Translations under genes and position numbers: made by a program | Assembly (NCBI GenBank): GCA_947561585.1 | Contig: CANNZV010002528.1 | Span: 1-64,000, forward strand | Direction of reading: 5' to 3' | Source: Caprella mutica | Taxonomy: Eukaryota; Arthropoda; Malacostraca; Amphipoda; Caprellidae | DNA length: 64,000 nt | Notes under the pieces: model-generated | The model's database searches: none | What the model was told of the DNA's origin: nothing | What the model saw: the letters and a program-made list of their open reading frames with translations, nothing else | Shown here: positions 11,996 through 24,900 of the stretch, one piece after another | How positions within the stretch are numbered: the first letter of the stretch is position 1 | How the letters are laid out: each line of letters begins with the position of its first letter

Positions 11996-12965
11996 ACACT
12001 CAGCAAGAATGTTTTATAAAGTATAGGGAAATGATGAAGAGATAGTACGAGAAATCTACGAGCCTACATATATTTTACTTATATGATCGAGAAACTTGGA
12101 ACCTAGATGACAACTACAATTTCATTTTTCTTAAATTGCTTTTAAAACATATGAATTGAAAACTATATAAAAAAGAAATATCTTACGTGGTCGAAAAGAG
12201 TGATTACAATTCAATGCAAGTAACCCATTTTCAAACCATAGATGATAGTTCAATGGATAAGATTTAAGAGTAAATGATTTAATTAATTAGAGTGAGAATT
12301 GAAGTAGAGTGTGTTCTATATCAATGATTAAACAAATGTAGTTTATAATAATTTAATATAATGAACATAATTTAGCACAGTAACAAAGATTGTTTGGAAA
12401 CGTAATATATAAAAACCAAAGCTAGATTAATCATTTAAAATTCAAGAACCAGAACAAAAAGCAAGTCCAAATATCACAAGTTAATTGGTAGCTGATGAAT
12501 GTAGTGGTTTGAAAGCAGATTGTCTAGTAGCTAACTGCTATAGCAGTAACAGTGTATTGTTAGCAGAATAAAGTGGCTACTATTCAGTTATAGTGGTTTG
12601 CATCAAGACTTCAAGCAGTTAATTTTCAGTAATAGTTTCAATTAACAGATTATTGCCCAAGAGATAGATGAGCAAATGTGAAATAGAAAATAACTAAAAC
12701 TGAGCTCACCAACAGAAATTTAGCAAACAAGTAACAACTTTGAAACTAATTATACCTAATAAATGTCATTCAAACTAAAGTTAATTTAGAGTCAAACTCT
12801 TTAAGAGATGAAATAACTAGTAGCTATTTCATTATAAGTTATAACAATATATTTGTTTTATAAATTTCCCCAAATCATTTCATACACTTATTTACAGACA
12901 TATTTACACTATGGTTCTATATATACATTTTCTCTGTGACATTCGGTGAAACCTGAACAACAGTT

Positions 12966-15900
12966 TCATTTCTTTGCCTCCATCATAGCGTGTACCTTAG
13001 CTCGTAGACCCTGTGACGAGAACAAGAAATGAGTACCTAGGCAGATGAAATGAGTACCTAGGCAGATGAAATGAGCAGGTTATTTAAAATAAACTAAGAG
13101 AAAAATATCTGAATTATTACTCAACTTCTCACTTTAAATTACCTAGATGAATTATTTTGAAGGTAGCTAGCTACTAGAAAATAATAGAAATAAATTGACC
13201 AAAGTATTTAGAAACTAAAGTTGAATAGTAACTAGGGTAAGTTCCTAGTTATGGGACAATTCCTCCTTTTCGATCACATTTAAGAAAAATGTGTACAATT
13301 TAAATGATCATTATTATTTACTTTTCTCTTATAGGATCGAAAATGTGGACCCTTTCCGATAACTCTGAGGTGCATTTGCAGTTTATTTGAATTTAAAGAA
13401 GATTAGCTACCTCAGTTATTTTGGCCATTGCACTGCTACTCTTGAGGTCAAATCCTTGCGAGGATTTAGAGAGGAGAGACTTGGAGGGGAGGAGGGGACT
13501 GGCGGAGCCGGAGACACCTTTGGTGGAGTCAACCTCTCTGGAGACACTAGAAGGCACACGAAATTGAGAACCTTACACAACTACACCTTAATTAGACAAT
13601 TACCCTAATGAATAACGAAAGGAAGAAGTATGTACAAGTTACGAACATACAGCTACAACAATGAATTTATTATCAAGGAATATTTCCTTTCATTTCTACA
13701 AATCATATCATTCTCATATAGTCATCTAAATTATTTAAAGTTGAAGTCACTTGTCAGAAATATACGAATGACTAATCAAAATAATCACAAGTTTAAAGAA
13801 AATTTTAACTAATTCTTGGTAGGAAGAGAAGTTTAGATGGCATTTTCAAAATATAAATAGTCAGTGGACAATAAAATGTATTTACCTTGATCCTCTGGAA
13901 GAGTTGAGACTGTTTGGTAGTTTGGCGATGCCTTTAATGTCCTCTCCTTTGGGGCCTTTAACAGTCTCTCCTTTGGGGCCCCTATTACCCGGAGAGACAC
14001 CTCCACTCTTCACACTCACTATACTAGAGGCTCTACTGCTGGCTGTGTCACTTCTGAAAGTAACACACAAACTATAGCAAGATATCTGGGGTGAGTTTAT
14101 TTTGCGTTCGGTGCCAAGAATAGAATAATTATTATTTAAATCGTCATTATAAAAATAATTATTATATTCTTATCGAGAAGTTGCCAAATCATTTTTTAAT
14201 GAAAGTTAGCACATAGCTACTGACTGAGTTTAAGAGAGATGGTTAACTAGTTAGGTTTGCTAGAGTAATTTGAAATAGCTATGTAAATTGTACAACAAAT
14301 TACTACGTTGGAAACTAAGATTGGACTAAATTTCTCAGTTAAAGAGCTGAATTGCCAAAATAAAAATGAATGTCCAGAAACTATTGGCGTACCAACTGCC
14401 ACACTTACATCACTTGCACCTCATCTTCTGAGTCAGACTTGGTAGCTACTTTCTCTGCCTTTCTGCTCCTCTTAAACTTTAGAGGAGAGGAGTCCCTGGA
14501 GGAGAGGGAGTTGGACCTGGAGTCACTGGAGACAGAACGAGATCTGCTGCGAGAACTGGAACTCCGAGAACTGCTCCGTCTGTACCTGAAATAAAGGAAA
14601 ACAGAAGAAAATTAAAGAAATGGAAGACCAAGAAAATTCTGAATATGTTTGTAGTATAAGTCAATTTATGAAGCTTTTGTCGTTCTTGCAATCACATTTA
14701 GTCACATAAACAGAGAACCAGAACCTTTTTGCTGAATGATAAAGAGTTAGGGAATAAGATACATCTCAGAAATTGTGTTTATGTTAACAAGTTAACAACA
14801 AAATCTCTACTAACCGTTTAGACTTTTTCTTCTTTCCCTTCTTGCTCTTGTGTTTGTGTGATGACTTTTTGCGAGAAGATGTCTTGTGGTGATGCTTTTT
14901 ATGGTGTGGAGAGTGTCTGCGTTTTCTCTTCTTGCTAACAGAGGAGCGTCTCTCTGGACTGACACTCAGTGACCCTCTGTCCTGTGACTTGTGTCTGCAA
15001 CATAGCAAAAAATTAACCAAAAGTACAGAAGAAAACTACCCTCAGATTTTTAAAAATACTTATGGAACACGACTGTCAAGTGAATAAAAAACGCGCCAAT
15101 CCTAATTCTTAGAAAAAGATAGATTCTAAGAGTTAAGGTACATTTTGCATGCAGAGATTGTTGCGATCATCATTCAACGATAATCGCCCAGTAATAGGAA
15201 TACATTGAAACACTGTTCAGCGATAATCGTTCATTGCAAACCATCCCCATAGGAATAGTATTGTACTAGTGCTCCGCAATAATCGCCGGACGACGATCGC
15301 AACAATCGCTGCATGCAAAACGTATCTCAAGCCTGGTTTCGATTCTTGATATATTTTTTAAATGTATTAAAAATACATTTTTAATATTATGTTATATAAA
15401 TTATAATGGTGGATATTACTGAAGGCTCCTTTCTGAGTTCTAACATTGTTTGATATAGTTATTTCTAGTAGTAATGTATAGTTATTAGTTTCCCATACTT
15501 GCTTAAACCTCTACATAAATGGTACAATATATTTTGTATGCTACCATTATAATAATTAATAAACGAATAATGTTATTAAACTTAATTATTTATATATAAT
15601 AAATAACTAATTAAATCATTTAAGAATAGGAAATCGAAACCGTAGTTATTTTTTTGTCAATACAACTACGATGCAGATTCCCCCTCAAAAAAATTACGAT
15701 TCTATCGATTTCGACTAGGTAATCGTCCAATCACTAGACTAGGGTAACTATTCTAAACGTTAAGAATTAGTTTACCTGTTTATTGTAAATTTGTAAGTTC
15801 CGAATTATTGGTTAGTTTCACATTTTCGATCACATAAAAATGTAGCTAGCTGTAATAGCTATCTACTTTTTCTTAAATGATCGAAGATGTTGACCAATCC

Positions 15901-18900
15901 AATAACGCAAAAATTACCCTATAAAATTATGAAAGAGGAATATAATAATTAATTGTATCAAAAATTGATGGTGCTTATGCAAGAGGTAGCTATATAATAA
16001 TGACTCACTTCCTCTTCCTTGCTCTCTCTGGCCTGTATTTCTCTACACCCGAGTCACCAACAGTTGTGTCTGTAAACAAAGTGAAAAAGAGAGGATTAAA
16101 GGAAGTAAGGAATTGGTGTGCATGCAGTGAGAATAACCCTCCAAAACACAAGGAGCCCTATGTTCATAATATAGTAATTGCTATTAGGTAACTAGAGTAA
16201 GGTACTTGGAATGTTTACCTTACTTACCTTAATCTTACCGTTCAGATCCAATGCCCTTAAGCTGACTTTGAGGATATCTTCAAAGAATCTGTAAAATTGT
16301 TTAAAGAAAATAGCTGCAAAGAAGAATGATATGCTTCTTCCACTCTTATTGGAGAGAATCACATTGAGGAGAGTGGAGTGAATGGGTACGAGGGGAATAA
16401 GAGCTGTACCGATACTATCTGTATAGGTATCAGTACTCGCTATATCGGACATTTTTTTAAGTATCGGTGATTCGAATCCGTATCAGTAATAATTATGGTA
16501 TCATTACAGCCCTAAGTGATCAGTTGAACACTGAATGGATGGAGAAGAGGTAAATTGAACAAATCATGAAGTGGAATGAACAGCAAGGATCATGAAGTGG
16601 AATGAACAGCAAGGATCATGAAGTGGAATGAACAGCAAGGATCATGAAGTGGAATGAAAAGCAAGGATCATGAAGTGGAATGAACAGCAAGGATCATGAA
16701 GTGGAATGAACAACAAGGATCATGAAGTGGAATGAAAAGCAAGGATCATGAAGTGGAATGAACAGCAAGGATCATGAAGTGGAATGAACAGCAAGGATCA
16801 TGAAGTGGAATGAAAAGCAAGGATCATGAAGTGGAATGAACAGCAAGGATCATGAAGTGGAATGAACAACAAGGATCATGAAGTGGAATGAACAACAAGG
16901 ATCATGAAGTGGAATGAACAACAAGGATCATGAAGTGGAATGAACAACAAGGATCATGAAGTGGAATGTTAGAAACATAGGAGGATTGGTGATCAGTAGA
17001 TCGGTAATTTTACAGCCTATCTATTCTTTGATGTCGCTCTGACTTTAATATGATATCGGCACAAATATTGAAACAATGGGTTGAACAGTTGTAGAAGTTC
17101 ACATCCAGAATGAGCAACTATGTAGCTACATAATGATAAATATGAGGTGGATGGTTAGCTGTGTTGATGTCCGACAAAAAGAAGACTGTATTCAGAAATT
17201 TGGAGGAAAATCTGTCAGTTACACGAGTTACAATTTCTAGTCCATCAATATTGAAAAGAATTCCACTCTTTAGGTTCACTTTCCAAGAAGAAGAATTTGG
17301 TAAGAATTAACTAGACATCATTTTATGATTTCATTTCATAGTCTATATCCTTCGTAAAGAAGTTGTTATTGCATTTAATATCTATAAGAGATAATCAGAG
17401 ATATTCTGAGCATTGCAATTGCAGTGTAACATTAGTGGAGTCATTCTGTTGAGGAATGTTGTTAGTTGCTTAGTGGCGACTCAATCATAGCACCTCAGGA
17501 GTTAACTCTCTAGGAACAAACTTTAAATCTGTAACATTAGAAAGTATCAATACAGTCGACATGGTTCCTAAATCTAAGCAGGTTCACCCTTCACAAATAC
17601 AATTGACAGTCTGTTTACTTCAGATTATTTATTATAATACCTTAATAAACTGAAGGGCAAACCTGGCACTGACTAGCATTCTCACGGTTGCAATCGTTAC
17701 ACTTCGGTAACAGTAATTAATTGAGTGATTGGGAAATATGAAACCAAGGATTGCTAGAGAAAAGTGCGTTAAAAAGAGAAAATGCCAGCCAGTAGTATAA
17801 AAGAGCTTAGTAATATCCTATATGTAAAACATTCTTAATGTTATTAAGGTCTGGTGGAGTCGGACTATCACTTACCAACTGCGTTTGTGAGGACAGTAGA
17901 AATAGCTGCTGCTAACAGGGATGATTTGGGCAGCTTTTCAGGCGGCTTCAGCGACACAGGCAGAGAGAAACCAGACACTACATTATTGCTGTGAACAAAA
18001 CACAAAGTTAGAACAGACACAAAGTCAAGAGATGGAGAAATGTGAACAGTAGCTAGAGGAGCAGAATTATTAATGTTTCCAGTTTAATAAGTTAGTTTGT
18101 TAGAAATGCTTTCAACTGCAGTTACTCTAGCAGAGGTACAAGATGAATATCAAGGTAATGGCTAACTAACGAACTTACCTTTCTTTACTAGCAGAGTCGC
18201 CATCTTTAGAAGGTTCCTCTTCACCTGGAGGTGGATTGGTTTCCTCTTCAGCGGGAGGTGGTGGGGGAGGTGAGGAGGGAGAGAAAGGCAAGGAGGTGGC
18301 AGGAGAAGCGGGAGGAGATTCCTCCAAGTCCATCATTTGTGATGCTATTTCAGGAGGCAGTTGAGGCCCAATCATCTGAGGCGCCTCATCATTCTTAGTA
18401 AGTTTGGAGAGAAAGGCGTGGGCTGCTTGTTTTCTTTTCAATGTTTTAGTGTTGGCTGAGTAAGGGGACTTGCTCTCCTCCTCCAGATTGGTATTCTCCT
18501 GTGCAAACTTAAACACATCGTACATCTCATTGGCAGAAGATCCACTTTCTTCCTCCTCCTCTGCTGCTTTCTTCTTCTCCATTCTCTCATTCTCCTCTCT
18601 TATTCTTACCCTTTCTTTCTCATACTGCTCTCGCTTCATCTTCCTCCACTTTCTCCTCTCTTCCCTCTCCAGTCTCCTCTTCTCCCTGTCCTCTAGTGAC
18701 AGCTCTTCATTTTCCCCTTCACTGCTGCTGGATTCCAAGGGAAAGGAGGTCGGGGGGAGGGAGTTCTTGGCCTCTGGTTCGTTCTTCCTCTGTTTGATGC
18801 TGAAACTGATGGCTTGCAACTGTTTGGAGGTGTTGTTAGGAATGGTGTTCTTGATGTTCATCACCACCCTATCAACTATTTCTCTCATTTCTATTTGACT

Positions 18901-21900
18901 TTTCTGCATAAATGACTTATCGACAGCAGATCCGAACACATCTCTGTACAACTTTACTTTCAGCTGATAGTAGGAAAACATCTCGTGACTCCTCTGAACA
19001 AATCTGAACCGCACGTCGCTCCTAGTCCGCAGAATCTGCTCAAATTTCAGTCCATATTTGACTACATTACAAGCAATTCTGTCCATGACAACCTGGGAGT
19101 ACCTGTTACTCGGCCACTTCACATTGTCATAGTTCTCTAAATTGGCTTTGTTGTTGCCATTCATCTTTGGTTTAGATGCAGTGCTATCATCTTCAGACAT
19201 TTCAGACTCAGTCGTGGCATCTGAATAGCCTTCATTAGTGTTATTGAAGGAGGGGTAATCCACCAAACCTACAAGTGGCTTATTAAGCTTCACTGCCGAA
19301 GCAGCTGGAGTAGAGGACTTAACAGGAGCTGCCAATGGTGTCTTTGGTTCCACCATTTCCACTACTGGGGACTGAGATCTTGAATCAGTTTGAACTGGAA
19401 GAAGTCCCGACTTAGCTTGGTTCTCTCTAATCTTACTAATGAGTTTAGTGTAAGAACAGTCTGGTGGAGGGACAGTTTTAACACTAGTGGGGGTTTGTGC
19501 AAGAGAACCTGGAGCAGACTGCGGTGGATTGAAACTAGCCTCAGGTACTTTTTCAGTAACTTTGGGTTCTACATCTTCATGAAATCTAGAAAAAGAAAAT
19601 GAACATTTTCAAACATAATATAAATTTAATTAATAATAACAAGCTACCAAATCAGTTTGCTATCTTTTAGTTATCAAAACTTAAAAAGAATCACAATTTT
19701 CATCTATTTCAAGTAGGTAGCTAGATAGTTATTTTTAATCAGATCAGGACTAGCTAGCTATTACGTTAAAGTATAGTTAAGTAATCAATTGAATACAATT
19801 TCAAACAAAAATCTCTCAAGAGCCTTCTATTACTCCAAAGATAACATATAGCAAAATAGAAAGACGACACAATTTTGTGAGAGAATTTTGAATGAAGTTA
19901 AAAATTCATATGAACAGCTACAATAAGAGAATAAAGATCATAGCTATATCTAACTCTACTTCAGCTACATAGTAAATCATCAGGTAATGAGTAATAGATC
20001 AAGAAAATACACTAAGTAATGTCAAACTTACCTTCCACTCTTTATTAATGTCACTATATGCCTGTAGTACTGATAAAGAACATCATCAAAAGAAAGGAAC
20101 CCAAACAAGATATTGTTGGCTTGTTTGGTCTTGAGAACAATCTCCATTTGAGTGCCTTGTCGCGCTATGAAACGAGCAGTTTTTACTATCACCTTATGTT
20201 GCTTGATGCTAGTAGGCTGAAAGAAATAACACATATAAGCTTGGGAAATTATAGATAAGAAATTCAGAAGTAGCAACTATCTAATTTCTAACTATATAGC
20301 AGTCGCCTATTTCATTATTTTAACCCTTTCCTCTGAGATTTGAATAATAATATCCAATATTTTCACTTATAGTACATATTATGGGCTAGTTAGATTTATT
20401 TGATTTAAATTTTGAATATCGAAACTACTAAGCTATGTAATTTTTACACCAGAAAACATCTCTGCATTCAGAAAACATGAACAATTAGCTACATTAGCTT
20501 CCTATTAACGGAAGTTAATGCTGTCAGGAGAGAAAGGGTTAAAGCTAATATCCATACCTATTTAATAGATCTTTTTATCATTTTGATCAGATGCTGTCAT
20601 GTATCTACAACTAAAGACTGAGGGTGTACTCACCACAACAACACCCGGAGGTATGGGTAGGGTGGGGGGAGGTATGAAGGCATCTTCATCACGCATTGGC
20701 ATGTAGCCCTGAGTCTCTGTATGATGAGGCTGAACCTCCTCTGCATTATTCTGCCCACCAGTCACACTATTATAAGAGAAACCAACTTGCTTGAAGGAGG
20801 AGCTACCATGCTCCAACTCTACCTGAAGACGCTTCTTCTGCTCCTCTGAAATTTTTTAAGATTTAGGATGTAGCTATCTAGTCTACGAGTAGCTATTTAT
20901 CTGACAAGGAAATATTGTGGTTCATAGGTTAATCTCTAGTCACTTTTTCCACACATTAGATTAAGATAATATGACAAGTTAAACCCCAGGGGTATAAACC
21001 TTCAAAGAAAGCAGAGACCTCATTTGCAAGATGTTGTAATATGGTGCTCTATGATCACCTATCACATCATTTTATATGAGCTCACTGCTCATCATTGAAA
21101 ATAACATTTATAATGCTTTTATTGAATTGCTAATCATAGAAGAATGTTGACTGTAGTCTCTCACCTTCCCTCTCCACCATAGTCTCAATGTCATGATAGA
21201 GTGCCAAGTATCTTTCCTCATTACAAACTTCCTCTTCTTTCATTTCTGCCTCTGTGAGTTCAGAGCCATCTCCAGTAGATTCTGCTGCTTGCAAATCATA
21301 CAAAGTACCTCTAACATCAAACCTGTGGAGATGTGGAGAAAAAGAATTTAATCAAAATAATATTTTCTAAACGCAGACCAGTCAGAAGCGCATCACAATT
21401 ATATAAGGTTATGTTAGTGGAACGGTTGGAGGGTTTGGGGATGGTTTGCACCCTCGGGTTTGTTATTTGAGCAATTGGAGAACAAAAGCAATTATATGTG
21501 CAGTCCATGTTGAAGAAGCTGTAGGTAGTATTAAAAAAATTGTAATATAATTTATTATCTATTATAAATTTATTAGCTACAAGAAAAAATTTAATTTAAA
21601 GTTACAATTATTTCATATAAATAGGTAATCCAAATTTTCAAAAATATTAATCTCATTAAAATAATTAAAGTATGGGTATTGCTGTATAGGCATGGTATTC
21701 GGTAGAGATGGGACTGGGTATCGGAAGTATCGGCAATTTTTCTGGTATCGGTACTCGATATCAGTATGAGCAGTTTTTCCTGGTATCGGTATAGGCAAAA
21801 GAGTGCTGATACCATTAGTATTTAATTTTTTTATATAATTTATTATCTATTACAATGAAATTTTTTAATTTAAATTGATGATGATTTCATATAGATAGGT

Positions 21901-24900
21901 AGCTACTCCTTAATTTCAAAATTTCCAAGTTATTAATCTCCTTTAAATAGTCACAGTATCGGTATCAGCATTAATATCGGTGAAAAACTGAGGTATTGGT
22001 ATCGGTGAAAATTTTGGTATTGTCCCATCCCCTCCCCTAGTATTTGGTATACCAAGTAAAGTAGTATGGCTCATTATTCACCACTCTGCTTAATGCATCT
22101 CTCGTCTTGCAGAGATTTTAATTTGAGAGAGAGTTAATGAGTCTATTATTCTCTGACTCTCAGAAGCAGATTCAAAATCTCCCGCAGCTAAATTAATAGT
22201 AACATAGGAATTGATTCAATTTTTTTTAATTGGGCTCAGATTCTGCAGTCTGGATTCCAGACTGTATTTCATGGTAAATTCCACTGACATGACGGTGGAA
22301 TTTTTCCCCTCTTTGAAAATAATATTTTTGCAAAGTCGGTGAAATTTTAGCTATTTATTCCTATGATACCACTAATTTTTGGTTGATAAATGGGCAAAAT
22401 GTTGGTGGATCAGCAAAATTATTGGTAGTTTTTTCAGCTTCTTAGAAAAAGTCAGTTGGAATTTTTGCACCGAATAAAGAATGGTCTGGATTATTTATAA
22501 ACTCTTCATTTGTCTCTATAGCTCTTTTCAAAAATGATCAAATTTCTCCCCAAAATAATGATATGCAATTGAATGGCTCAAAATAACTGTCACAAACTAC
22601 TCGCCATTAAAATGGCGAGTTTGGACATTCTTTATACTAGGATCAAGGATGGTATCAGCTTCAGCATCTGTGAAAATCTAGGTAGCTATCAGTATCAGTG
22701 AAAATCTGAGGTAACTATCCATCTGAATGACAGAATTGACATCGGTGAAAATTTTGGTAGCTATCGTCCCATCCATACAAAATAACACCAGTCTGCAGAG
22801 ACCAGCTGAGTATGGGACATTTTTAACATTTTCTATGCAAACAATACTTAATTTCCTCCTATATTTAGTATTTACAAAATTAAAAGTAATTTACTGAGAA
22901 CAGAAGGCAAAATTGACTTAATAGAGGATTTATTAGAGAATACTACCAGTTCATGCAGAATGCAGACTTGAAAGTTGAAATAACATTGTAATAATTAACT
23001 ATTGAGTAGGAGAAAACATAGGAGAAAATAAGATTCCAAGACCAGTGAACCAAGGGTTGACACCACACCCCCTCAGATTTGCATGAAAGTGGGTACAAAG
23101 GGTTCTTGTGCCCAAAAAAACTCGATTTTGAGAATCTTAGCTCTCTAGCTTTTATAGGTCAAAAGTTATGACCTTGTGAATTTTTGAAAAAAGGGGGAAA
23201 ATGCCTTGATATCAACATTTTTGAAAGGTCATTACCTAGAACAAAAAGTTTAGCATGTTTTTTGTTCAGAAAAAGCTAGGCTATCTTTCTAGGTGTACAA
23301 TTTTTTTTTTCAATTGAAAAAGAGAACTTACCCTCTCTGATTTTGACCTTTACCCTCAAAGGCCCCACCTGATAAAAAAATTATTTGTACAAAAAATGTA
23401 GATTGAATACTTTACTATAGGTTGGAAAGTTAATATTTACTACTATTAATAGGGATTAGAGAGACATGTGCAAGCTCAAACATGTGCTTTGAACAAAAAA
23501 ATATCATAATTTTGAAAAGTTAAATTGAAGTAGAGTTTCACAAATTACGAATATACTAATATTTTCTATTATTTATAAATAGTTATTCTTATTTATTAAT
23601 AACTACTACTATTTATTAATAATCACTAATATTTACCAATATTAAATTCACTAATATTAAATATATAATATGTTAAATTATAGTGAATATTATTAACTTA
23701 ATATTGATGAATGTTAGTAAATATTAATTAATTTTAGTAAACATTACTTAATATTAGTAAATAATAAAAAATATTGATAAGCACTAGTAAATATTCATAA
23801 ATATCAGTAAATATTTATATATATTAGTAGATAGTAATAAATTTAATATTGGTAATTATTAATATTAGTAAATTCATGATTTGTGAATCTCTACTTCAAT
23901 TCAACTTTTCGAAATTATGATTTTTTCTTGTACTTTTATATTTTTTTTGTCTAAGGCATCTACTCCCAATAATTTGACTTCCTAGTGAAGATTTTACACT
24001 TGGAAACATCCTTATGCTTCATGCCTCAGCCAAAAATGTTCCATATTCTGCAGACTGGAGGCATACTTTCTTTCATAGTTATTAATTTTTTTTTCGATAA
24101 TTAGTCAGAGAGCATCAAATTGAAATGACAAGTAGTGAGTGACCATGTTTCAAAGTCGCCAGTATATTGGCGACTTTTGAGGGGTGAAATAAGTTGAAAA
24201 ACATGTAAATAACAAGTATATAAATCTCTTATAAATAGTCTCAAGAGATGCATATGCATCAGACTATAAGCATGAGGATATTTTCAAGTGTAAAATCTTC
24301 ACTAGGAAGTCAAATTTCTTCTTTAAAGTATCTTAAATGTGGCGACCGAGTCCATTTTCTCATCAAACTGGCGACTTTCCTGCCAAACTTTGAAATATGG
24401 GTGAGCCATGTTTTAAAGTGTGGCAGGAAAGTCGCCACTTTAATGAGAAAGTGGATCCAGTTGCCACATTTAAGATACTTTAAAGGAGAAATTAGGCTTC
24501 CTACTTAAACTTCTACAACTGGAAACATCATTATGCTTCATGCCTGATACATGTGTATCTCTTGAGACTATTTTAGGAGTGATTTACTTGTTATTTACAG
24601 GTTTTCCAACTTATTTAACACCTCAAATGTTGCCAATATACTGGCGACTTTGTCCATGCTTTAAAACATGGTGGGTGAGTGACCTCATCATTCATAACAA
24701 AAGAACACCGAAAACTGATACACAATTTGAATTATAGCTACATCATGGATCGCGTAATATCAAAACAAAATGGCGGCTTTGTTTACATTTCAACAGAGAA
24801 ACAGCGCGGTTCCGCTGTTTATGATTATGAGTCACCAATTCTAATTTTAAATCTAATTCAAGTACTCATTAGTCGTCTATGTACCCCTAGTTTCAGAGAA

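Larger units (their letters stand above)
8004..12965. other. Intergenic region of repeats between RPL41 and SFSWAP
   Basis: It contains the second AGGTCCCC element copy (8693-9259), a mariner-type element (9347-10477), a dispersed repeat (10981-11181) and a fragment of the 36803-37415 element family (11829-11995). Outside these I see no exon or gene. The SFSWAP 3'UTR lies below 12966, but its polyadenylation site is not obvious. Confidence 0.5.

Noticed and set aside
14479..14691. Minus-strand frame across 14479-14691
   Set aside because: It uses another frame of the SFSWAP RS-rich exon 14409-14585 and crosses its acceptor. The RS frame fits both neighbours in phase.
18470..18898. 142-codon plus-strand frame rich in serine and leucine
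   Set aside because: It is the antisense shadow of the charged, Glu/Arg-rich part of SFSWAP exon 5.
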